From positions 1-64,000 of the forward strand of contig CAZMLE010000012.1 of NCBI GenBank assembly GCA_964567045.1: a stretch of DNA of 64,000 bases, written 5' to 3'. The position numbers and the translations under genes are program-made. Below, piece by piece: positions 25,457-33,072 of the stretch (positions are counted from its first letter, which is position 1; each line of letters starts with the position of its first letter). The stretch comes from JAFNGF01 sp964567045. Its GTDB lineage: Bacteria > Planctomycetota > Phycisphaerae > Sedimentisphaerales > Anaerobacaceae. The notes beneath the pieces are model-generated. The model searched no databases, was not told the origin of the DNA, and saw only the letters and a list, made by a program, of their open reading frames with translations.

Positions 25457-27529
25457 TTATGCTCCCAATATCGGCACTTCTATAATAAACTCCGCACCGC
25501 CTAATTCGCCGTGTTCAACAGCATCAACGTCACCCCCAAGGTCCTTTACAGCATCGCGAACGATTGTTAACCCCAGACCTGTTCCGTTCGGCCGAGTAGT
25601 CTGCCCAGGTAGCCAAATATCCTTCGTGCTAATTCCTACTATCCCCGGTCCATTATCCAAGAACTGAAGCACCAGCATCTTGTCTTCGATTCGCGTTCGG
25701 ATGACTACCTTGCGTTCTGCAATTTGCATCCCCGCAAACCAGACAACGCTGTTGTTCAAAAAGTTGGTTATAATCGACTCCAGAGCAGCTTCGCTGCCCC
25801 GTAGAAAAGGACTGTACGGCGCGAATTCCGTAATAACAGTAACTTCGCGTTCAGCAAGAAAAGGGGTGAATGTTTTCAGCAGGGTCTGAATAACCTGGTG
25901 AATGTCAACATGCCCGGCGCGGCGCTTCTCATGGTCGATTAGGCTCAGAGTAACATTTCCAAGCACTTTGAGGGCATCAGTCGATTTCTTAATTAGCTCA
26001 ACAGGTTCCTCGAGAGTAGATATGTATTTTTCACCAAGCAACTTACGTCCACGGCGAGCAACAGTGCTTGCAGCAAGGCTTATGACCTTGATAGGATTAC
26101 CCGCCGATTCGTGTGCAAAAGTAGCTGCGGTGATTCCCGCCGTGCTCAACGTGCGATACAGTTGGACCTCCCTTCGCAGCCTATCTACTTCTTGTTGTCT
26201 TGCGAGTTCGTATTTCGCAAAAGCCAGTTTCAGACTCCCTTGTGTAACCTTTGGGGCTTTTTCGATAACATGCTGCAGAGATTCCTTTGCTTGTTCAGAC
26301 CTTTTAGGTGCCTCAGTTCGCTCCTGCGCCCGTCTTTTTTCAGCTATTTCCATACGGCGCCTTGCCATCCATTCAAGCGCATCGGTAGCAAACTGCTTTA
26401 CTTCAAGAAACGTATCACTTTCTATGAAGCCAGAACGGTCTGTCTTCTGGATCAGCAATTCGTCAGTATCAATAACTGACACACGTCCAATCGAGTTGTT
26501 TGTGGACGGGCGCTCTTCAGGACTGCGGACACGCATCAGGTTCATTTCGAGCCAATCGTTGCCCGGATTCCCATAAGGATTTACTCGAAGGCCATTCTGG
26601 TAAAGATGCACGCCACCGAAAGTCTGCAGCCAACTTTTAACTTCTTTAAGCGTAGAGTAGCGAGTTAAAAAAACCGACTTGTTCAAAATGAATGCCCAAA
26701 GGTCGAATTGGGCGGGTGGACACTTATAGGGCTCTCCACTGCGTCCCATAGTTAGGTCTTCATGCCCTGCTGAGAAAAGCTCTTCCCCACGCCAGTCTGT
26801 AACAGTGGCATGTGCTTTGCTACTCTTGTCCACACTGGCGATTAGATGGTATTCGGCATCGTTAAAATATCGGTTCCTGACAATACATTCAAGGTCAGCA
26901 AATTCAGGCACTTTCAGTGCCGGTTTGAAACCTTCAGGATTCTCAGCAAACGGGTCTGCCAACAGTATCAGAGACCTAGCGAGTCGTTTGACATCCATAC
27001 GCGTGATGCTGGATCGCAAATGCTCGAGCGTGATCTCCGTACCCGGACGGCTTTTTTCTGGACTGGGTTCTTCCTTTATAGTAAGGATCACATCTTCCAC
27101 GAGTGCGGCTTTGTCGTAATCTGACCAGTTGATGGTTAACCGGAACTGACGCTTTGGGTCTGTTCTGGTGCGACTGACGGCCGTAGCAGATGAACCCATT
27201 CGTAATGCTGCCAGCCGTCCAAGTCCTTTGCTCCCGGCACGAATACGCTTAAGCCTGGTACGACCGCCGGGTGGCTTCAGAGACTGGCCGAGGACAAGCC
27301 AGCCGTCTCTGATTGCAGCCGCGTCCATCCCGTCACCATTATCAGACACTCGGATAGTACCACCCGGCTGGTCTGTCTTTATTAATTCGATCGTGCAGTC
27401 CACCGCATCGGCGTCATAAGAGTTCTTTACGAGTTCCAAAATGCTCTGGTCCGGACTCGGGTTCAGTTCTTCTCCAAGTCGGCGGAGAATGCTTGGTGAG
27501 AATCTGAGTGGTACTTCAATTGGTTTCAC
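25457..27529 (-). CDS. double-GHKL ATPase / histidine kinase (operon gene 2)
   Basis: About 690 residues from the GTG at 27527-27529, which has GGAGGGG six bases upstream; the earlier GTG at 27544 would overlap gene 1. It has two ATPase modules. The N-terminal one is Hsp90/MORC-like (ELVKNSYDAD at 32-41, SDNGDGM at 62-68, GSKGLGRLA at 99-107). A coiled coil (~390-460) leads to a histidine-kinase core: phospho-acceptor H473 in ATFAHESAGNP, N-box ESIITNFLNNS, DNGPGI and GTGLGL. No membrane helix or sensor domain is seen, so the signal must be cytoplasmic, possibly bound by the MORC-like part. It should phosphorylate the receiver encoded next. Confidence 0.85.
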   Translation of the reverse strand: MKPIEVPLRFSPSILRRLGEELNPSPDQSILELVKNSYDADAVDCTIELIKTDQPGGTIRVSDNGDGMDAAAIRDGWLVLGQSLKPPGGRTRLKRIRAGSKGLGRLAALRMGSSATAVSRTRTDPKRQFRLTINWSDYDKAALVEDVILTIKEEPSPEKSRPGTEITLEHLRSSITRMDVKRLARSLILLADPFAENPEGFKPALKVPEFADLECIVRNRYFNDAEYHLIASVDKSSKAHATVTDWRGEELFSAGHEDLTMGRSGEPYKCPPAQFDLWAFILNKSVFLTRYSTLKEVKSWLQTFGGVHLYQNGLRVNPYGNPGNDWLEMNLMRVRSPEERPSTNNSIGRVSVIDTDELLIQKTDRSGFIESDTFLEVKQFATDALEWMARRRMEIAEKRRAQERTEAPKRSEQAKESLQHVIEKAPKVTQGSLKLAFAKYELARQQEVDRLRREVQLYRTLSTAGITAATFAHESAGNPIKVISLAASTVARRGRKLLGEKYISTLEEPVELIKKSTDALKVLGNVTLSLIDHEKRRAGHVDIHQVIQTLLKTFTPFLAEREVTVITEFAPYSPFLRGSEAALESIITNFLNNSVVWFAGMQIAERKVVIRTRIEDKMLVLQFLDNGPGIVGISTKDIWLPGQTTRPNGTGLGLTIVRDAVKDLGGDVDAVEHGELGGAEFIIEVPILGA

Positions 27530-27531
27530 AG

Positions 27532-28842
27532 CTAACCCCTCCACCAGGGGAGACCTTCAAGAGCTCCGACCGTGAGGTGTCTGCATCTAATTCGTTTGTC
27601 CAACCAGCGATCTGTTTGGGGACACTTTAGAACTCGAAGCAATTCTTCACACTCAGTAATGGTCTTTCTATTTGGGAATAGACCTATAAGGTGGTTTTCG
27701 ACTGCAACTTTACGGCTACCCGTTATTATAGTCGCAATCGCCCGTTTATCACCTGGGCGGGAAGTCCTGCGGACTGCAACAAAAGGTGGTTCAAATAAAG
27801 TGCCAGTAAATTTCCGGTATTCATTTATTTGTCTGACTTCTCTCCATGGTGGAAGCATTTTTGCATGCAAATACGCGACGCATGGGCCTTTCTCTTCGTG
27901 GCGATGAGGTACTACTGGTCCTACGTGAACCCGAAAATAATCTCCAACTTTACCTCTGTGAGCTTCTTTAATGGGTTTCCACCACATTGTTCTTACTCTC
28001 TTGTTGTAGTTAGATCTCACGAGTTTTAGTATGAAAACATCTACGTCAGTCCGCTTGTCAAACTGACCATATATTGTTATTTGCAGCTCTTCCGACATAG
28101 ATTCAATATGTTGCCTCCACTTTTCGTAGTAGGAACCTGATCGAAGTACATCGGGCAGAATAGCAACTATCTTAGTTCCAGTAGAAGCGTTCGAAACACA
28201 TTTATCCATGAAGAGAGCAGCACTCGATACTTTTCCTGTCCCCCAAGGGCATTCAGGAGATGCTATAAATTCACTGTAAGGTGGATTGATTATTACATGT
28301 GACGCTTTAGTGATTTCATCAGAACAGGAAAGAAAGTCTCGTTTAAGTATTGACGGGAAAACGTCTTTCATATTCGGCATGGATGAGTTCTGAATTTTTA
28401 CACCTCGACTTATGGCCAGCAATATTAGTCTTATTTTGCTTGTGTCAATGAACTCTGGATATATATCAAAACCCATGAGGTGGTCAGACCATATTTTCAG
28501 AGTTTCCTCCAAATCTGAACCTATTGGAAGTTTGTTAGCACAAGCTAAAGTAAGGTCACCAGCGCCACAGCCAATGTCGGCAATAACGGTATTAGGTCGG
28601 ATGTGCGAAATCAGTTGACTCGAAACCATCCGGGCTAATTTGGGCCCCGTGAAAAAAATCCCTCCAGCTCTCCGATCTGACAATGGAATTGCATACCTAA
28701 TTTCTGAGGCTGGTTGACCATTTAGTGCTTCTCTGACAAAATGGCTTTTTCTTTCCGTCTCCGGATTTTTCAATAGATTCTCCGCAAGGTTTTTTATGTT
28801 TTTAACATATCGTTCGAATGGCTTAACTGATTGCTTTCGCAT
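27532..28842 (-). CDS. N6-adenine DNA methyltransferase (operon gene 1)
   Basis: 436 residues. Motif order is that of gamma-type N6-adenine methyltransferases: FFTGPKLA (63-70), the AdoMet loop ADIGCGAG (88-95), GFDIYPEF (motif II), the catalytic NPPY (186-189) and a C-terminal target-recognition-like half (FEPPFVAVRRTSRPGDKRA; VENHLIGLFP). No nuclease domain is fused. It is the first gene of the operon; its last codons (TGG TGG AGG GGT TAG) supply the ribosome binding site of the kinase gene. It may mark self DNA for a defence system, as methyltransferases do in restriction-type operons. Confidence 0.88.
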   Translation of the reverse strand: MRKQSVKPFERYVKNIKNLAENLLKNPETERKSHFVREALNGQPASEIRYAIPLSDRRAGGIFFTGPKLARMVSSQLISHIRPNTVIADIGCGAGDLTLACANKLPIGSDLEETLKIWSDHLMGFDIYPEFIDTSKIRLILLAISRGVKIQNSSMPNMKDVFPSILKRDFLSCSDEITKASHVIINPPYSEFIASPECPWGTGKVSSAALFMDKCVSNASTGTKIVAILPDVLRSGSYYEKWRQHIESMSEELQITIYGQFDKRTDVDVFILKLVRSNYNKRVRTMWWKPIKEAHRGKVGDYFRVHVGPVVPHRHEEKGPCVAYLHAKMLPPWREVRQINEYRKFTGTLFEPPFVAVRRTSRPGDKRAIATIITGSRKVAVENHLIGLFPNRKTITECEELLRVLKCPQTDRWLDKRIRCRHLTVGALEGLPWWRG

Positions 28843-28927
28843 AAAAACAGTGTAACTCTTTGAAAGATGTCAAACAATGCTTTTTTCGATTTTCTATCCT
28901 CTAATACAGACAAGCTTTAATAATTGA

Positions 28928-29641
28928 TTATCTATCATCACAGGTGAAGTTAGGAATGGCGAATTCACCGTGGTATTTCTTTGCGGCCTTGTCGTAAGCT
29001 ATAGCGGCCTCAACCTCATTGTGAAAATAGCCAATCTGTTTTCTCTTGCGATTCACCAGGATTGTTGCACGCCATTTCTTGGTCTGTTTGTTGTACCAGA
29101 CGCCCCTATATCTTGAAGAAGTGTTTATCTTCGGATAGCGGGCGTTTCGAGCGTTGTCGGCTGGCGTGGCAAGCCGTAAGTTGGCCTTTCTGTTGTCTAA
29201 GCCGTTGTGATTTATATGGTCAATAACCATGCCCTCAGGGACATTCAAGATTACTCTGTGCATCATTATTGTCAGCCGTTTTTTCAGTTTGCCTGACCAC
29301 TGGCCCCTCATGGCATAGAATGAATGGCCGCCCTTGGCGGCGTACCATCTGTATCCGCTCAGGCGGGCATAGTCATCGGGATCGACAATGGCGTATTTGC
29401 CCTGCGTCAGGCGGATGCGTCTGAACGGATAGCCATAGCGCAGCCGACGATACCACAGCAGGGGTAGCACGACCGGCTTTTCCAGCCAGGTCGGGATTTT
29501 GATGACCAGCTCGATGACTCTCGCCCCCGGAGGCGCGAAAACCGAAATTCTAAGCACTGAATTCGAAACAAACCTGTCTTGAGCCCATTCTGCTGCGCTC
29601 AGGACAAACTCGGTCGAAGGATTTGTGCTTCGAATTTCCAA
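28928..29641 (-). CDS. HNH endonuclease with AP2 domain
   Basis: 237 residues as written. The family-like part begins near residue 42 (VIELVIKIPTWLEKPVVLPL); residues 1-40 are partly coded by a CCTTCGAC/GCTCAGGAC repeat, so a GTG at 29557 or another later start is possible. The HNH core is MMHRVILNVPEGMVIDHIN followed by HNGLDNRKANLRL, and the C-terminal AP2-type domain is YRGVWYNKQTKKWRATILVN with EAAIAYDKAAKKYHGEF. These are homing-type, often multicopy proteins of group-I-intron or phage style. A remnant lies at 4431-4498. It could belong to the operon it precedes or be an independent insertion. Confidence 0.85.
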   Translation of the reverse strand: MEIRSTNPSTEFVLSAAEWAQDRFVSNSVLRISVFAPPGARVIELVIKIPTWLEKPVVLPLLWYRRLRYGYPFRRIRLTQGKYAIVDPDDYARLSGYRWYAAKGGHSFYAMRGQWSGKLKKRLTIMMHRVILNVPEGMVIDHINHNGLDNRKANLRLATPADNARNARYPKINTSSRYRGVWYNKQTKKWRATILVNRKRKQIGYFHNEVEAAIAYDKAAKKYHGEFAIPNFTCDDR

Positions 29642-30038
29642 CCATTATGCGAAGGCTTACGACAAGCCTTCCATAATTGGCTGGATCTGCGCATTTTGGC
29701 GAAAAATGAGGGGGCAAAAAGCAAGGCCCGAAACGTAAGTGCCGGGCCAGAAAGGAGTAAAAAAATTTCGCGATTTTGGGTTTTTTGTTTTTGACCCGCA
29801 GCACATTTGGGCGATTTTTTAGCAGAAACCCCGCGGAAACCGCGTGGTCAAACGCGCAATACGAAACCTATTCGCCTCGTTTTTTACCACAGATTTCGCA
29901 AATTATGCGGATTTGTCTGGACGCGGCCCGCGCGTGGGCAGAAAGCCTATGCTGAGCCCAAAAAGGCTTGCCCTGAATCAAATGCAAGGGCCGAGGGACC
30001 TGCCCATCCAACGAGACTCGTTGGGCCGAGGAGAGTTC
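29642..30038. other. intergenic region without supported genes
   Basis: Holds a GGCCCG…CGGGCC hairpin (29725-29748), a CCGCGGAAACCGCGTGG hairpin near 29832-29848 and CCACAGATTTCGC-type repeats. Several open frames cross it on + but none has a start signal, family pattern or codon use worth calling. Confidence 0.5.
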
Positions 30039-32435
30039 CTAAAACCTCGGTCTTTCCACACCGATTTCTTCTTTCTCCGGGCGTGGTTCTCCCTCAAGTC
30101 GTTCTGCCTCCGGGCTTCTTTCTCGCTCCGGGCGCTGCCGCTGTAGCAATTGCTTGAGCAGATCTCGCAGTTCCGCCATTTCCTGGCGTAGGCCCTGTAC
30201 TTCATTTCTGAGCTGTCGTACCTGCTGCTCAAGGCCGGGTGTTTCTGGACGAGGCTCAGGGCGGCTCTGAAGCTGCTCTGTGATTTGGCGCAGCTCACGC
30301 TCCAGGCGCTCGGCTTCGTCGCCTCTGCCCTGTTCTACCAGCCGGGCGATGGCCTGCCGCAATTCTTCAACTCGCGCTTGGTCAGGTCGCTGCCGCTCTC
30401 GCTCAGGGCCGCGGACTTGCCGCTCGATCGCCTCAATCTTCTCTTGGATGGCCGCCCCTTCCTCTCTGAGTTTTTCAGCGCGTTCTGTGTCACCTGCTTC
30501 AATTAGGTCGCGCTTAATCTGACGTCCTCGCTCTATCAGCTCGTCACGCTCTCGCATAAGCTCTGCTCTGCGTGCCTCGTCTCCGGCCCGCTCCTGCTCT
30601 GGACGCTCTCGTGGGGGCCGCTGCAGCTCGGCGAGTTCCTGATTGATGCGCTGAATCTGCTCCTGGATTTCGCGTAGTCCGGCCCGGAGCTCTTTGGCCT
30701 CTGGGCTATCCGGCCGCTCCGCGAGCTTGCGCTCAATCTGGTGGGCCTTTTCCTGGAGTTCTTCGCGGCGTCCAATAAGCTCGCGCACTCGCGGGCCGGC
30801 TTCGGGCCGTTCTGGCTCTCTGCGCTGCCGCTGGTACTGCTTCGCGTCGCGGAGCTGATTTTCGATCCGCCGAATTTGTTCGCGGATTTCCTGCAACGCG
30901 GCCTGAAGGTCGCGCGCTTCGGCATCCCGGCCGTCCGGCAGCCGCTCCAGCGCCAGCTCAAGCTCACGCAATCGCTTTTGTAGGGCCTCTCGCTGGGCGA
31001 GCAGTTCTCTGCTGGGCAGCTGGCGTTCGCCCCGCTCTCGAGCCCGCATATCCTCTCGTTCGCGCTCGGGTCCGGCAAGTTTGCGATCGATGTCTTGGAC
31101 CTGGTCACGGATTGCTCGCAATCGTGCCTGAAGTTCGCGGCCCTCTACATCTCGGTCGTCTGGCAACTGTTTAAGCTCGCGCTCAATTCCGCTTATCTTC
31201 TCCAATAGGGTCTGACGGAGCTGGATAAGCTCAGCCCTTTCTGCCTCGCGTGGTTCTCGAAATTGCTCTCTGGAGACTTCGCCCTCTTGCCGATGCTCGG
31301 GCGCAGCAGCTTCGCGTCTGGGCGTTTCTTTGTCCGTGCGTCCCTCCTGCGCAAGCGCTGTACCAAGGGCAAGGCAAGCTGCGACAATGGTGGCAAGTAT
31401 GGCCCATCGGCCACCGGCTCTCGGGTCGCCGCAGCGATTTTGGACTATCCGCCTGACTCTGGTTTGTAGTTCTTTTTTACTTGCGACCACGGTGGGCAGA
31501 AGAGCTAATTGACTTTGCGGCACCAGATCGAGCAGCGACCTGGCATAATCCGCGCCTGACTGACCAGAAGCTAGCACCCAATCATCACAGGCTTGCTCGC
31601 TCAACTTGACCAGTCGGGTCTTTGCCCACCACAAAAGCAGGTTCCACGGCAAAGCGCACAGGACTATTTCTCCCAATAGTCCGCTGATATGATCGTGGCG
31701 TTTGTAGTGCGCCAGCTCATGGCAAAGTACGCTTACCCAGTTTATTTCGCTGCCGCTCTGTATGGCAGTGCTCGGCACCAAAAGCGCCGGCCCTTTCCTC
31801 CAGCACCAGATCACCGGACTGCGAATGTTCCGGCTGCCCAAAACGCTCACCTCTTCGGTAATCCCGAGTTTTGCCTTGGCCACGCGCGCTGCTGCTTGAA
31901 TCTCTTGGCAGCGCAGGGGAGTCGCCCGGCGTAGAAGACGAATGCCCCGCACAAATGTCACGACCAATCGCGCAGCCAGGATTAAACTTGCTGTGATCCA
32001 CGCCCAGGCGGCTATCCGACTCCAGGGAATCTCGGTCTTCTCTGCCGTGACTGCAGCAACAGGCACGTATTGCTCTACTGCGGGCGGCTCAGGTGGCACG
32101 GCCATCCTGGCCGTGGACACGGGCTGGAAGCCCGTGCCACTATCGCCGGCGATAATTTCGGCCGCTGCGTAAGTCGTTTCCGGCAGCGTAATTTCTTTTT
32201 CTGACCGGACCGCCGCCGGCTCAGCCGAGAATAGCCCCAGGTCAAGGTGCTTGACCATTATGCTCATAGCCGGTACGGCCACCGCTGCAATGATGGCTAA
32301 AAGCAGAACCTGATGTGCCCGAGCAGGCCGGTGTCTCAAAACGAGACTGGCGAGAAATCCCACCGCCACGCAGGCGGTGCTTTGCCACAGACACGTCCAG
32401 ACAAACCCATTTTCTGATAATAGTTCAGCTATCAT
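30039..32435 (-). CDS. BlaR1/MecR1-type M56 peptidase with long coiled coil
   Basis: 798 residues. Four N-terminal membrane helices frame an M56 metallopeptidase core with the zinc motif LCHELAHYKRHDH (about 231-243) and EQACDDWVL as third ligand region. After a last membrane helix (~350) comes a ~430-residue Glu/Arg/Leu-rich coiled coil with repeated 'REExxxRLRELE' patterns in place of the penicillin-binding sensor of BlaR1. Residues ~99-115 (SGTGFQPVSTARMAVPP) are encoded by a mobile palindromic repeat. It overlaps the BlaI gene by 11 bases, so the pair is a BlaI/BlaR-type sensor-protease and repressor module, with a ligand that is not necessarily a beta-lactam. Confidence 0.88.
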   Translation of the reverse strand: MIAELLSENGFVWTCLWQSTACVAVGFLASLVLRHRPARAHQVLLLAIIAAVAVPAMSIMVKHLDLGLFSAEPAAVRSEKEITLPETTYAAAEIIAGDSGTGFQPVSTARMAVPPEPPAVEQYVPVAAVTAEKTEIPWSRIAAWAWITASLILAARLVVTFVRGIRLLRRATPLRCQEIQAAARVAKAKLGITEEVSVLGSRNIRSPVIWCWRKGPALLVPSTAIQSGSEINWVSVLCHELAHYKRHDHISGLLGEIVLCALPWNLLLWWAKTRLVKLSEQACDDWVLASGQSGADYARSLLDLVPQSQLALLPTVVASKKELQTRVRRIVQNRCGDPRAGGRWAILATIVAACLALGTALAQEGRTDKETPRREAAAPEHRQEGEVSREQFREPREAERAELIQLRQTLLEKISGIERELKQLPDDRDVEGRELQARLRAIRDQVQDIDRKLAGPEREREDMRARERGERQLPSRELLAQREALQKRLRELELALERLPDGRDAEARDLQAALQEIREQIRRIENQLRDAKQYQRQRREPERPEAGPRVRELIGRREELQEKAHQIERKLAERPDSPEAKELRAGLREIQEQIQRINQELAELQRPPRERPEQERAGDEARRAELMRERDELIERGRQIKRDLIEAGDTERAEKLREEGAAIQEKIEAIERQVRGPERERQRPDQARVEELRQAIARLVEQGRGDEAERLERELRQITEQLQSRPEPRPETPGLEQQVRQLRNEVQGLRQEMAELRDLLKQLLQRQRPERERSPEAERLEGEPRPEKEEIGVERPRF
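32092..32140 (+). repeat. GTGGCA…TGCCAC double-hairpin repeat, copy A (inside M56 gene)
   Basis: 49-bp element: outer arms GTGGCACGG/CCCGTGCCAC, inner hairpins GGCCATCCTGGCC and GGGCTGGAAGCCC. It is read in frame in the M56 peptidase gene between two membrane segments. Other copies: 49021, 57162 and 59431. Confidence 0.85.
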
Positions 32436-32823
32436 TTTTCATCTCCTTTCGTTTTTGGTCGATCATTTTTCTAAGCTCGGCAAGTTCCTGATTGCTTAGA
32501 TTACTTTCACGTATCAGGTGCTGAAACATCAGGACGGCATCGCCGTCAAAGACCCTCTTTATAAATTTTATCGCCGATTTAGCGCCGGCTTGTTCCCGGG
32601 TTCGCGTCGGTAAGTACACGTAGCTTTTGCCCTGCGCCCTGTGTTTCAGGCAGCCGGCCTTTTCCAGTTTTTGCATCGCCGTAAGAACGGTCGTATACGC
32701 AAGTTCTTTCTTTTGGGCTAATTGCTCTCTTACCTGATGGACGCTAGCCTCGCCGAGGTGCCAGACCACTTCCATCACCGCCCGCTGCAACTGGCCCAGA
32801 TCATCGAGTGATTTGCTGCTCAT
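32425..32823 (-). CDS. BlaI/MecI-family transcriptional repressor
   Basis: 132 residues from MSSKSLDDLG at 32823; an in-frame ATG at 32841 adds six residues. The winged-helix DNA-binding domain (MEVVWHLGEASVHQVREQLA; LAYTTVLTAMQKLEKAGCL) is followed by the helical dimerisation and cleavage part (FLxRVFDGD-like KRVFDGDAVLMFQHL). It would repress its own operon until the M56 protease encoded by the overlapping next gene causes its cleavage. A matching inverted repeat lies 38 bases upstream. Confidence 0.92.
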   Translation of the reverse strand: MSSKSLDDLGQLQRAVMEVVWHLGEASVHQVREQLAQKKELAYTTVLTAMQKLEKAGCLKHRAQGKSYVYLPTRTREQAGAKSAIKFIKRVFDGDAVLMFQHLIRESNLSNQELAELRKMIDQKRKEMKNDS

Positions 32824-32861
32824 CAATAAGCTCCATGACAAACACTACTCCGACCAAAAGT

Positions 32862-32879
32862 ACTACGCTCTATAGTAGT
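32862..32879. promoter_or_regulatory. putative BlaI operator 1
   Basis: ACTAC-8 bases-GTAGT, a perfect inverted repeat immediately upstream of the BlaI-M56 operon, the usual place for an autoregulatory BlaI site. Another ACTAC half-site lies at 32844-32848. Confidence 0.55.
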
Positions 32880-33072
32880 TGTCAACAAAAAAATGAATTT
32901 TTCGAAAAATTTTTTCCCTGCTGTCTTCACCTTCAAAGGGGCACAAAAGAGGTCGGCGTTGAACCCTCGTCGCCGAATACTGCTTACTGCGTAGTCAGGC
33001 CTGTATTCAAGGAGCCAAGCGGGATATGCTGAGAAGTCATCAGAATTAACTTTTCGGCAGGATCGCCTCAGT

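Noticed and set aside
23755..28842. Assignment of the operon to Detocs
   Set aside because: A kinase and a receiver are shared ideas, but the DNA methyltransferase, MORC-like domain and MBL protein do not fit the described gene set.
29807..30157. 116-residue frame on +
   Set aside because: Antisense to the M56 coiled-coil end and low-complexity; no start signal.
30536..31108. 190-residue frame on the minus strand
   Set aside because: Alternate-frame shadow of the coiled-coil part of the M56 gene.
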